A stretch of 64,000 bases of DNA from Paenactinomyces guangxiensis. Its GTDB lineage: Bacteria; Bacillota; Bacilli; Thermoactinomycetales; Thermoactinomycetaceae. The stretch spans positions 1 through 64,000 of the forward strand of contig NZ_JAECVR010000010.1 in NCBI RefSeq assembly GCF_016055185.1, given 5' to 3'. Shown here piece after piece: positions 47,152 to 55,399 of this stretch; the first letter of the stretch is position 1, and each line of letters opens with the position of its first letter. A program made the translations under genes and the position numbers. Below the pieces are notes generated by a model that saw nothing but the letters and a program-made list of their open reading frames with translations, searched no databases and was not told where the DNA came from.

Positions 47152-49803
47152 TTATTGAATGTCTTCTAAAATTTCTACAAAACCATTCGTACCATCAACG
47201 CGGATATATTGCCCATCTTTCAAAAGTTTTGTGGCGTTGTCTACACTAACTACTGCCGGAATTCCATACTCTCGTGCTACTACAGAACCATGAGTCATCA
47301 TCCCACCGACTTCCGTCACGAGGGCTTTGGCCGAATGGAATAAGGGTGTCCAACCGGGATCCGTGTAGGGAGCGATCAAGATGTCCCCTTTGTTCAGTTT
47401 TCCTTCTTCTAATCGGCGAACGACTTTGACATAACCTTCCGCAACACCCGGGGATACAGGAATGCCGACCAAAGCGCCGGTCGGTGCCTGCTCGTTGCGG
47501 ATGACCGCCGAGAATGTTTCCCCTTCGCTGGTGATGACAAGGGGAGGGTTCAGTTTTCGGTAAACCTCTTCCGATGCCTTGCGGGAACGGATACGCTCCA
47601 TGACTTCTTCCTTTTTCAGGCGGTTTTCCAGCAGTGCAACCAATTCGTCCAGCGTCAAATAAAAGACGTCCTCTTTCTGCTCGAGTATCCTTTTTTCATA
47701 AAGGGTTTGGGCTTCTTCCAAAATGGCTTCCCGGTAAAGGTCGAAATAACGGATCATGATATATTTGGGCAGTTCCCGGATTCCCACGGTGTTTCGGTAT
47801 AGCGCGATGAGCCGGGCCAGTTTCTTGACTTTCCGGGTCCCACCGCGCGTTGCTTTCACCCGCGCCAACAAGGACTGGATCGCTTCATGGGCTTCCTGTT
47901 CCCCTTGTTTGAATTTTTTCCGGTGCTCTTGCGGCGCATTGCTTCTCATATGGCTGAGAATGGACGGGACGAGCATGGTGGGCGTTTCTTTATAGCGGAT
48001 CCGTGTGATGTCGATTTCACCGGGCGCCCGCATCCCGAATTTTTCCATGAACTGGTCCAATTCCGCCCGGAATGCGTCGCCGCCTTCCACTTGGCTCAAT
48101 CCCTCGTAAAACGTACGGTCTTCCGCCTGTTCCAGATAGCGGACGACTTCGGGATAGGGTTTGGCCACATCCGCCAAATCCCCGATCATCAGCCCCATTT
48201 CGCTGGTGATGTTGCCGGGAGGGGACTTTTCAATGGAGGGGTTCCATTCTTCTCCCAACCATTTTTTCATTTTTCTTTTGATGACCGGCAAGGAGATGAA
48301 TCCGGCATAGGTGTAGGCCATGGGATCGACGATGGTCTCAAAAACGGCATGCTCTAGGATAAACCGAATCCGTTCCGCGCCAGAGCGTTCGGACAATGCT
48401 CGTTTGAATTGGGACAAATCTTGTTCGAAAGTGGCAAAGGCCCGTGTCACAGCGAGTCTAGGATCTTCCCAATACCAGATCTGGATCAACCGGGGAATCA
48501 TCTTCCGGTAAAGGGCCAACATGATTTTCAATGAGCGGAAAGCTTTTCGCATCACGCCCCGCTTCGGTGCCAGCCGTTGAAAGTCTTCGCATTGCACCAC
48601 TTTTTTCAGAGCCAACAGATTATCGTCCGCGATCGTGCTTTTGAGAAGCTTGCGCTGGACGGGCTTCAGGAACAGGAAACTGGAACAATCCCAGAAGAGC
48701 CGTCCACCCGCTTCAACGATTGGAGCCGAATCATCATCAAAGGGAACGAGCGATTGGAAAACCGAGGTCCCGAGCGGTTTCATATAATCGGTCATCATTT
48801 GCGAGTGGCCAATCGAAAGATAGACCCGGTATTGGTCATTCTTCGCGGAAGGGACGGGATAAAGGGAAGTGATGGGCCGGCTTTGGAGAATATAGATGTC
48901 ATCGCCTTCCAAACACCACTCGATATCCTGCTCGGAACCGTAATGGTTTTCGATCCTTCGTCCCAGTTCCGCCAACTCTAAGATATTGTGATCCGGGAGC
49001 GCCTGTTTTTGGCGAAGTTCGGGTGGCAGTTCCCGGACTTCCGTTCCGCCCTCAGCAACAGGGAAAACCCCTTTTTCCTTTTTCGCGATTTGTTTCTGGA
49101 TGATTTCATGGTCGCGCACTTTGTACAAATCGGCGGTCACGATGCCGGAAACCAGCGCCTCTCCCAGTCCGAACCCCGCATCGATGGAAACCGTGCGCCG
49201 GTGTCCCGTCACGGGGTCCGCGGTGAACAGGATTCCGGACACTTCGGGAAAAACCATCCGTTGCACCACGACAGACAAGGAAACGGATTTGTGATCAAAC
49301 CCGTTCTTGATGCGGTATACAATGGCCCGATCCGTGAACAGGGAGGCCCAGCATTTTTTTACTGCTTCGATCAGTTGATCTTGCCCTTTTACGTGGAGAT
49401 AGGTTTCCTGTTGACCAGCAAACGAAGCGGTTGGCAAATCCTCGGCCGTAGCACTGGAACGAACAGCATAGGAATGGTTATCTCCGAGCTTGATCCAGGC
49501 GTGGATAATTTCTGTACGGATGGTTTCGTCGAGTGGAAGTGTAAGGATATGGTCTCGTATTTGCTTTCCGAGCGTTTTGATTTCTTCCAGTTGCTCTGGT
49601 TTTAACTGATGGAGTAAGGTAAAAAATCGATCCATTATATCACTGGCTGCGATAAACTGTTGAAAAGCAGCTACGGTGATGCAAAATCCAGGTGGAACCG
49701 GAAAGCCGGCCTGGGTCATTTCTCCTAAGTTTGCTCCTTTTCCACCAACGATTGGCAAGCTGTTGTGATTAATTTCATTAAAATGCAAAACATAATTCAT
49801 CAT
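47152..49803 (-). CDS. rph: Rifampicin phosphotransferase (Rph), PEP-synthase family
   Basis: An 883-residue three-domain protein. The N-terminal ATP-grasp domain has VGGKGANLGEMTQAGFPVPPG, AVRSSATAEDLPTASFAGQQ and the ITSLYPV end. The large middle domain (about 330-770) corresponds to the rifampicin-binding part of Listeria Rph. The C-terminal swivelling domain has EVGGMMTHGSVVAREYG with the phospho-His near residue 838. Rph transfers phosphate to the rifamycin ansa chain and inactivates it. The length and middle domain fit Rph rather than true PEP synthase. It is divergent from a TetR gene. ATG 49803, or the adjacent ATG 49800, is the start. Confidence 0.88.
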   Translation of the reverse strand: MMNYVLHFNEINHNSLPIVGGKGANLGEMTQAGFPVPPGFCITVAAFQQFIAASDIMDRFFTLLHQLKPEQLEEIKTLGKQIRDHILTLPLDETIRTEIIHAWIKLGDNHSYAVRSSATAEDLPTASFAGQQETYLHVKGQDQLIEAVKKCWASLFTDRAIVYRIKNGFDHKSVSLSVVVQRMVFPEVSGILFTADPVTGHRRTVSIDAGFGLGEALVSGIVTADLYKVRDHEIIQKQIAKKEKGVFPVAEGGTEVRELPPELRQKQALPDHNILELAELGRRIENHYGSEQDIEWCLEGDDIYILQSRPITSLYPVPSAKNDQYRVYLSIGHSQMMTDYMKPLGTSVFQSLVPFDDDSAPIVEAGGRLFWDCSSFLFLKPVQRKLLKSTIADDNLLALKKVVQCEDFQRLAPKRGVMRKAFRSLKIMLALYRKMIPRLIQIWYWEDPRLAVTRAFATFEQDLSQFKRALSERSGAERIRFILEHAVFETIVDPMAYTYAGFISLPVIKRKMKKWLGEEWNPSIEKSPPGNITSEMGLMIGDLADVAKPYPEVVRYLEQAEDRTFYEGLSQVEGGDAFRAELDQFMEKFGMRAPGEIDITRIRYKETPTMLVPSILSHMRSNAPQEHRKKFKQGEQEAHEAIQSLLARVKATRGGTRKVKKLARLIALYRNTVGIRELPKYIMIRYFDLYREAILEEAQTLYEKRILEQKEDVFYLTLDELVALLENRLKKEEVMERIRSRKASEEVYRKLNPPLVITSEGETFSAVIRNEQAPTGALVGIPVSPGVAEGYVKVVRRLEEGKLNKGDILIAPYTDPGWTPLFHSAKALVTEVGGMMTHGSVVAREYGIPAVVSVDNATKLLKDGQYIRVDGTNGFVEILEDIQ

Positions 49804-49952
49804 ATCTCACTCCAAGTTTATGAAGCCATTTTATTTATTGAACTCATTATCTAATTGAATTCATTTTATTTCTCTATTAAGATGCTGTCAAGGTATTTTG
49901 AAGTGAGATTTTGCTATAGTTCAAAACTATGGTATAATCCAGCCGAGGTGGA

Positions 49953-50528
49953 ATGATGAACGGATACGAACGAAGAACCCAACAAAAACGAAAGGCTATT
50001 ATTCAGGCGGCTCAAGAGCTTTTTATCAAGCGCGGAATCACCGGTGTTACCGTTAACGAAATCGCAGTAAGGGCCGGAGTATCACAAGTGACGGTGTTCA
50101 AATACTTCGGCGACAAAATGACACTTGCCCGCGAGGCCATGATGGAACGTTTCAACGAGTCAATGGCTGCTGCTGATGAGCTGCTTGAGCAAAATATCCC
50201 TTTCTCTGAAAAAATACAATGGATTATCGATAAAAATAAACAATCAATTGATATAGTCGGGGAATCATTTTTGCATTCAATAGATGACCCGCCCATGAAA
50301 CAGATTATTAACGAATTTCTCACTGTCCGTGCGGTACCGTGGTATGAGAAATTGATCAAGGAGGGGAAAAAGGAAGGGGCTATTGATGAGAGTATCCCTA
50401 CAGAAGCGATCATGGCATATATTTTTGCCTTATTACCTGTCTTATCAAGTCCGGAGCATATAAAAAAGGGCAGGGAGTATTACACGGGATTAATGAAACT
50501 GTTTTTCAATGGGCTCATCAGTAAATGA
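49953..50528 (+). CDS. TetR-family regulator divergent from rph
   Basis: A 191-residue regulator. HTH LFIKRGITGVTVNEIAVRAG then VSQVTVFKYFGDKMTLAREA; helical C-terminus. It is divergent from rph with about 150 bases between them, so it may control that gene. ATG 49953 follows GAGGTGGA. An interesting candidate because Rph genes are usually linked to a rifamycin-associated element, which I do not see. Confidence 0.85.
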   Translation: MMNGYERRTQQKRKAIIQAAQELFIKRGITGVTVNEIAVRAGVSQVTVFKYFGDKMTLAREAMMERFNESMAAADELLEQNIPFSEKIQWIIDKNKQSIDIVGESFLHSIDDPPMKQIINEFLTVRAVPWYEKLIKEGKKEGAIDESIPTEAIMAYIFALLPVLSSPEHIKKGREYYTGLMKLFFNGLISK

Positions 50529-50875
50529 AAGCTCAGGTTAAATATCAGTTTCATTTATAATATATTCCTAAATCCCGACGATTCCCTTTTCAATAATAAA
50601 AGAAATAGCGGGGGATTGATGTATGATGGCTGCTTCGAAATTTAGCTTAAATTTGAAGTGGCCATTTTGCTGCACCATGAAGTCTGAATTGGACCGGGTT
50701 GTGGTGAGGAAGAATCAATCATCACGCAAAATAACCTGCCATAAGAGAAAGGACCACACACATTTTAAGTTGTACCCTGGGGACTATGAGGAAGTCACAC
50801 TTGTGGAGAAGTCTCGTTGGAGATTTGGTGAAACGAGAAGTTCTGCCACCGTAGTGGAGAGTCGTTTACAAGAGA

Positions 50876-50916
50876 GAGCCCCTTTCAGCCAAACAGGCAG
50901 AAAGGGGTTCTCAAGC
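50876..50916. terminator. Hairpin after the 5'-nucleotidase gene
   Basis: GAGAGCCCCTTTC / GAAAGGGGTTCTC, a long stem downstream of the minus-strand gene. The T-tract is weak on either side. Confidence 0.6.
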
Positions 50917-50922
50917 TTTATT

Positions 50923-52524
50923 TTATTGGTCTGTTAATTGAATCCGTCCCTCAATTCTGGCAGAGAATGGCTGCGGGAGCTGTTTTATATATTCAACCAG
51001 TGCATCCAAATCAGTCGGTCCAACTACCTTGTTGGTTCCCTCATTGAATACAGTGAAGTTATCCCCACCGCTGGCAAGGAAGCTGTTAGTGGTCACAGTA
51101 TAAGTCCGGGCAGGGTCAATCGGGGTTCCGTCTGCCTTCCTGACGTCAACCACCCGGTCGTTGGCCGGACGGCTGGGATTCCAGGTAAACTCAAGTCCCG
51201 ATACTTTTAAGATGCGGATTCGATCAGGGTCCTGGAATTGTTGATTTAACAGGCGTCGGATTTGTTCACCGGTCAATTCCATTTTTACCAGATCATTGCC
51301 GAACGGCTGAACGGAGAAAACATCTCCCCAGGTCACTTTTCCGGCAGGAAGATCAGCCCGGATTCCGCCAGGATTCATGAAAGAGAAGTCGGTGTTCATC
51401 TTCCAGCGCTGAGCGTCAGCGATGAGGTTTCCAAGAGCTGACTCCCCGGCGTCATTTTCGGTCCGGGTAATTGCTTCTGTGGTTTGCCCCACTTCCTCAT
51501 TGATAATCGGAGCCACTTTGGCCTGTGCTTCATCGACCATTTTCTGAATCTGGGCGTCCGGTTTCATCCCTTTATGGTAGGTCGTAACCACTTCTGCCCG
51601 TTTTTGGATTACATCTTTTGTCCGGCGGTCGATCACGATATCCACATCGGAAAATGCTGTACCGTAGCTGTAAGCTTGCACAACCAGCTTTCCGTTAACG
51701 GTACCATTCAGATAAGAATGAGAATGCCCGGCGAATACAACATCTACTTCGGGATCAAGCTGCTTGGTGATATCAGCAATCGGCCCGGTGATCTCGCCTT
51801 TGCTGTTTTGAAAGCCGCCTTCATGGGCGAGCACCATAATCGCTTTGACGCCTTTTTTCTTTAATTTTTTCACTTCCCGGTTGATGGCTTCCGCTTCATC
51901 AGTGAAAATGACACCTTTGACGCCATCCGGGGTGACGATGGTTGGAGTGGTTTTGGTGACGACACCGATAAACCCGATCGGTACCCCTTTTACCCGCTTA
52001 ATGACGTGTGGGGGCAAAATCGGCTGGTGTGTCTTTTTATCCACTACGTTGGCGACGGTATAGGGAAAATTGGCTCCTTCAAAGTATCCTGTCTCAGGGT
52101 GGGTTCCGCCATGGATAAGCCGCATCATTTCAGTAACCCCTTCATCAAATTCGTGATTTCCCAGGGTTCCCAGATCAAAACCTAGAGTGTTCAAAATGTC
52201 AATCGTCGGTTCATCTTGCAGTAATGCCGATACCGGGGGACTTGCTCCCACTGCGTCCCCGACATGGAGCAACAGGGTGTTTGGATTTTCAAGAGACCGC
52301 TGCCGCAAGTAAGATGCCAGATAGGCGGCGGTACCGACAGGCTGATTGTTTACATTTCCGACCCGGTCCAGTTGTCCGTGAAAATCGTTTATGCTCAACA
52401 TTTGTACACTGACTAGTTTCGGGCCTTTAGACGCGTGGTCAAATGCGGCCAGAAAGGGTACCGCTACTAGTGTAAGCAGGCTTAAAAGGGCGACCCCGGC
52501 TCTTTGTTTGAACGATAAGTTCAC
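50923..52524 (-). CDS. Secreted 5'-nucleotidase / 2',3'-cyclic phosphodiesterase
   Basis: A 533-residue exported UshA-type enzyme. Signal peptide (LSFKQRAG, then VALLSLLTLVAVPFLAA). The metallophosphoesterase has MLSINDFHGQLD, LGNHEFDEG, VFAGHSHSYLNG. The C-terminal nucleotidase domain has NPGGIRADLPAG, VQPFGNDLVKMELTG and FLASGGDNFTVF. It hydrolyses extracellular nucleotides to nucleosides. GTG 52524 has GAGGAG upstream; the 26 extra codons to 52602 lack one. Confidence 0.92.
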   Translation of the reverse strand: MNLSFKQRAGVALLSLLTLVAVPFLAAFDHASKGPKLVSVQMLSINDFHGQLDRVGNVNNQPVGTAAYLASYLRQRSLENPNTLLLHVGDAVGASPPVSALLQDEPTIDILNTLGFDLGTLGNHEFDEGVTEMMRLIHGGTHPETGYFEGANFPYTVANVVDKKTHQPILPPHVIKRVKGVPIGFIGVVTKTTPTIVTPDGVKGVIFTDEAEAINREVKKLKKKGVKAIMVLAHEGGFQNSKGEITGPIADITKQLDPEVDVVFAGHSHSYLNGTVNGKLVVQAYSYGTAFSDVDIVIDRRTKDVIQKRAEVVTTYHKGMKPDAQIQKMVDEAQAKVAPIINEEVGQTTEAITRTENDAGESALGNLIADAQRWKMNTDFSFMNPGGIRADLPAGKVTWGDVFSVQPFGNDLVKMELTGEQIRRLLNQQFQDPDRIRILKVSGLEFTWNPSRPANDRVVDVRKADGTPIDPARTYTVTTNSFLASGGDNFTVFNEGTNKVVGPTDLDALVEYIKQLPQPFSARIEGRIQLTDQ

Positions 52525-52679
52525 TTCTTTGTTTCTCCTCTCCCTGTATGGGTTGTGTATGATCACAGAATACCTTTTGTTTGTAAAGGAGTCGTGATCC
52601 ACATGTAAATATTATAGCAATTTTATTTAATTCCTTTTTATGTAGAAATAATTTATAAAGGGAATTGACAGTATTTCGA

Positions 52680-52694
52680 TGATAACGATTTTCA
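52680..52694. promoter_or_regulatory. Fur-box-like inverted repeat
   Basis: TGATAAC-G-ATTTTCA matches the 7-1-7 Fur consensus TGATAAT-N-ATTATCA at 12 of 14 positions. It lies about 25 bases upstream of the -35 at 52719, between divergent genes. Confidence 0.45.
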
Positions 52695-52718
52695 TATTGT
52701 ATTAAATATAAACAAGTA

Positions 52719-52747
52719 TTGACTTTAATTTAGACGCATGTTATCTT
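52719..52747 (+). promoter_or_regulatory. Promoter of the peroxiredoxin gene
   Basis: TTGACT (52719-52724), 17-base spacer, TATCTT (52742-52747). Confidence 0.75.
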
Positions 52748-52754
52748 AAGTTTG

Positions 52755-52860
52755 TGCCAGGGGACAAGGCCTTGTTTATAAACCCTACATATTGGGAACA
52801 GTAAGTTTGTCACTGTTCCCGGGGTGTTGCCCGGGCACTGTAACATGATCACCAGAGGAG
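52755..52860 (+). promoter_or_regulatory. Structured 5' leader of the peroxiredoxin gene
   Basis: GGGAACAGT...ACTGTTCCC forms a hairpin, and CCCGGGGTGTTGCCCGGG can form a second that shares the CCC, so the two are mutually exclusive. No known riboswitch class is recognised. Confidence 0.5.
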
Positions 52861-52869
52861 GAATTTGTA

Positions 52870-53409
52870 GTGGCTCAACGTCTAGTAGGACTCAAAGCTC
52901 CGGATTTTGAAATGGAGAGTACCAGAGATTTGGAGGATCTCAGCGAGAAAGTGAAACTTTCCGACTACGAAGGAAAATGGCTGGTTCTCTTTTTCTATCC
53001 GCTCGATTTCACTTTTGTTTGTCCGACTGAAATCACTGCACTTTCAGACCGCTATGAAGAATTTGCCGATCTTGATGCCGATATTCTCGGTGTTAGCACA
53101 GACAGCAAGTTCTCCCACCGCGCCTGGATTAAAACACCGCGCAGTGAAAACGGTCTTGGCGAAATCAATTTCCCGCTGGGTGCGGACACCACTCACAAAG
53201 TTAGCCGTGACTACGGTGTGCTGATTGAAGAAGAAGGAGTGGCCCTGCGCGGTCTGTTTATCATTGACCCGGAAGGGATTGTTCGTTACCAGGTGGTTAC
53301 TGATAATAACATTGGCCGCAGCGTGGATGAAACACTGCGTGTTCTGCAAGCTCTGCAAACGGGTGGTCTGTGCCCGTCTGACTGGAAACCAGGCCAAGAA
53401 ACCCTTTAA
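52870..53409 (+). CDS. Typical 2-Cys peroxiredoxin
   Basis: A 179-residue AhpC/Prx1-type peroxidase. The peroxidatic Cys51 is in [14 protein letters not shown] and the resolving Cys168 in [10 protein letters not shown]. It reduces H2O2 and organic peroxides using a thioredoxin-like donor; a thioredoxin-like gene follows at 53482. GTG 52870 has AGAGGAGGAATT upstream. Confidence 0.94.
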   Translation: MAQRLVGLKAPDFEMESTRDLEDLSEKVKLSDYEGKWLVLFFYPLDFTFVCPTEITALSDRYEEFADLDADILGVSTDSKFSHRAWIKTPRSENGLGEINFPLGADTTHKVSRDYGVLIEEEGVALRGLFIIDPEGIVRYQVVTDNNIGRSVDETLRVLQALQTGGLCPSDWKPGQETL

Positions 53410-53425
53410 TTGCGAAAACAATAGA

Positions 53426-53449
53426 GGGCCTAACGCCAGCGTTAGGTCC
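53426..53449 (+). terminator. Terminator after the peroxiredoxin gene
   Basis: GGGCCTAACGC / GCGTTAGGTCC with a two-base centre, followed by TTTATTT. Confidence 0.8.
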
Positions 53450-53481
53450 TTTATTTCCATATATAGTAGGAGGTAAGTGAA

Positions 53482-53928
53482 ATGGCTTTACGTTTACGCA
53501 CGGAAATGCCGGAATTAAAAGGAATCACTGAATGGGTCAACGGAGAAGCAGCAAAAGAAGATTTTAAAGATAAACCCGTGCTGGTCCATTTCTGGTCCAT
53601 CAGCTGCGGGATGTGCAAGGAAAGCCTTCCCGATATCAATAAAATGAGACTGGAGTACCCCCAACTGCAATTTGTCGGGATTCACATGCCGCGATCTGAA
53701 AAAGATACCGATGTGGACGCGGTGAAAGAAGCCATAGTAAAATACGAACTAAAGCATCCCCAAGGCATTGATAACCAGCATAATGTTGTGGATGCATTTG
53801 AGAATGAATATGTGCCGGCATTTTATCTTTTTGATAAAAACGGCGTACTCCGTCACCGTTCGGCCGGCGAAAAGGCTCTTTCCATGTTGAAAAAACCGTT
53901 GGAGCGTGTAATGGGAGAACTTGAATAA
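53482..53928 (+). CDS. Thioredoxin-fold protein (TlpA/ResA-like, CGMC)
   Basis: A 148-residue cytoplasmic protein with LVHFWSISCGMCKESLPDI (Cys42/Cys45) and VPAFYLFDKNGVL (cis-Pro loop). No signal peptide, unlike ResA. It is probably the reductant for the adjacent peroxiredoxin or another thiol-disulfide exchange. ATG 53482 has AGGAGGT upstream. gcvH starts 17 bases downstream. Confidence 0.85.
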   Translation: MALRLRTEMPELKGITEWVNGEAAKEDFKDKPVLVHFWSISCGMCKESLPDINKMRLEYPQLQFVGIHMPRSEKDTDVDAVKEAIVKYELKHPQGIDNQHNVVDAFENEYVPAFYLFDKNGVLRHRSAGEKALSMLKKPLERVMGELE

Positions 53929-53944
53929 GCGGAGGTAAAATGAG

Positions 53945-54331
53945 ATGAACCTGCCAAAAGAATTGCGTTATACCGAAGAACATGAATGGGTGCAAATGGG
54001 AGACGGGAACAAAGTACGGATTGGGATTACCGACTTTGCACAATCTGAACTGGGAGACATTGTGTTTGTTGAACTTCCCGAAGAAGGTGCAGAAATCACT
54101 GCGGGTGAACCGTTTGGCAGTGTAGAATCTGTCAAAACCGTATCTGAACTGTATGCGCCGGTCAGCGGTAAGGTTGTTGAAGTCAATGGCAGCTTGGAAG
54201 AGTCTCCTGAAAACGTTAACGATTCCCCGTATGGTGACGGCTGGATGATCGTTGTCGAGCTGTCTGATTCCTCAGAACTGGAAAACCTGTTAACCGCAGA
54301 GCAGTATGAACAAGCGGTATCAGAGGATTAA
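53945..54331 (+). CDS. gcvH: Glycine cleavage system H protein
   Basis: A 128-residue lipoyl carrier. The lipoyl Lys is in [18 protein letters not shown]. The N-terminus [12 protein letters not shown] and [19 protein letters not shown] are classic. It shuttles the aminomethyl group of glycine. ATG 53945 has AGCGGAGG upstream. The other glycine cleavage genes are not in the window. Confidence 0.97.
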   Translation: MNLPKELRYTEEHEWVQMGDGNKVRIGITDFAQSELGDIVFVELPEEGAEITAGEPFGSVESVKTVSELYAPVSGKVVEVNGSLEESPENVNDSPYGDGWMIVVELSDSSELENLLTAEQYEQAVSED

Positions 54332-54436
54332 TTGCTCTTCACTTTTCATGCCCTGCGGAATTCCAAATAAAAGAGCCTTTCTTCGTGCAAAGTAAGGGAA
54401 AGGATCATGGATGATTCTGACCAGGGGGGAGTCTGT

Positions 54437-54676
54437 ATGTCCAAAGAACAACAGCAACGTCTGAACATCACCAGCAAGGTAACGGGAAGAATAGAAGAGG
54501 GTGACTTCGTGCTCTACCATTATCAATCGCCGATCGGCAAGATTAATCTGAACACGAAGGAACTCGAACTGTACGACGGTTATGCCATGGAAGAAAACCG
54601 TATCTACGCGCTGGAGGATAACCGTGTATTTCATGATTATTATGCACATGGCTGCGATTTGGGCTGGTGTCCTTGA
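54437..54676 (+). CDS. YusG-like protein (DUF2553)
   Basis: A 79-residue protein (MSKEQQQRLNITSKVTGRIE...FVLYHYQSPIGKINL). It resembles B. subtilis YusG, which also neighbours gcvH. GGGGGGAG precedes ATG 54437 by a good distance. Function unknown. Confidence 0.75.
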   Translation: MSKEQQQRLNITSKVTGRIEEGDFVLYHYQSPIGKINLNTKELELYDGYAMEENRIYALEDNRVFHDYYAHGCDLGWCP

Positions 54677-54905
54677 AAAAAGTTTGGCAGCTGTTTTATG
54701 GGGGGGAATGTTTTTGAAAACGATTCCCCTCCATTTGAACGATGCGGACATTGGGCATAGTGCTTGCCACTATGCTTTTTTCTATTTATTTCCGTGGGTT
54801 TGAACATACAGATTTGTGGTAAAATAAATATATATCAATAAAAATAAATGCTCTTTTTTCTGCGGCACCAGATTCGATCATAATAGGGGAGAAGGAGGGG
54901 CAAAA

Positions 54906-55334
54906 ATGAGCTACTGCTGTGGGGCATCCAGAATCGGTTTGATCGGAACGTTGCGTCAGCAGTCCATTTTGGTGCATCATGTTCCTTTGCTCTATTGTCC
55001 GGTGTGCCATGAAGTTGAAGTTCATCCCGCCATCAAAGAAGAATTTGAGTTAGTGATTGAATATGCGCAAGAAGATCATGTGAAAGAAGCAACCCTCCGC
55101 GAAGAAATCAGTCCCGATATGATCGCTGAGTGGAAAGAATATTGTGTCAGCTTTCAGGAAGATGATGATGTGGAATCTATTTTGCGTGAACAGATTGACC
55201 ACTCATTGGATTTGCTGAGGGTGTCCAAGGTGTTATCAGATACGGAATGGGGCGACGAACTGAAAGTCCGCCTTAAAATATTGACAGAACGTTTGAAGAA
55301 GGTAGAACAGCAAAAGGAAAGCAGCAAAAAATAG
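54906..55334 (+). CDS. Small zinc-finger protein
   Basis: A 142-residue protein with two CxxC-like pairs: SYCCGASR and LLYCPVCHEVEV, consistent with a YgiT/MqsA-like zinc knuckle. The remaining 100 residues are helical and acidic. ATG 54906 has AAGGAGGGGC upstream. No toxin gene is adjacent, so a type II TA role is unsupported. Confidence 0.65.
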   Translation: MSYCCGASRIGLIGTLRQQSILVHHVPLLYCPVCHEVEVHPAIKEEFELVIEYAQEDHVKEATLREEISPDMIAEWKEYCVSFQEDDDVESILREQIDHSLDLLRVSKVLSDTEWGDELKVRLKILTERLKKVEQQKESSKK

Positions 55335-55399
55335 CCAGTTGACAAACCCGGCTCTCATTCGGAGGAATGAAAGCCGGGTTTGTGCGGTCGGAGATAAGA

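Noticed and set aside
50623-50937. 104-codon plus-strand ORF before the 5'-nucleotidase gene
   Set aside because: Its end lies in the hairpin of the opposite gene, the sequence shows no family or domain features, and the ribosome site is weak.
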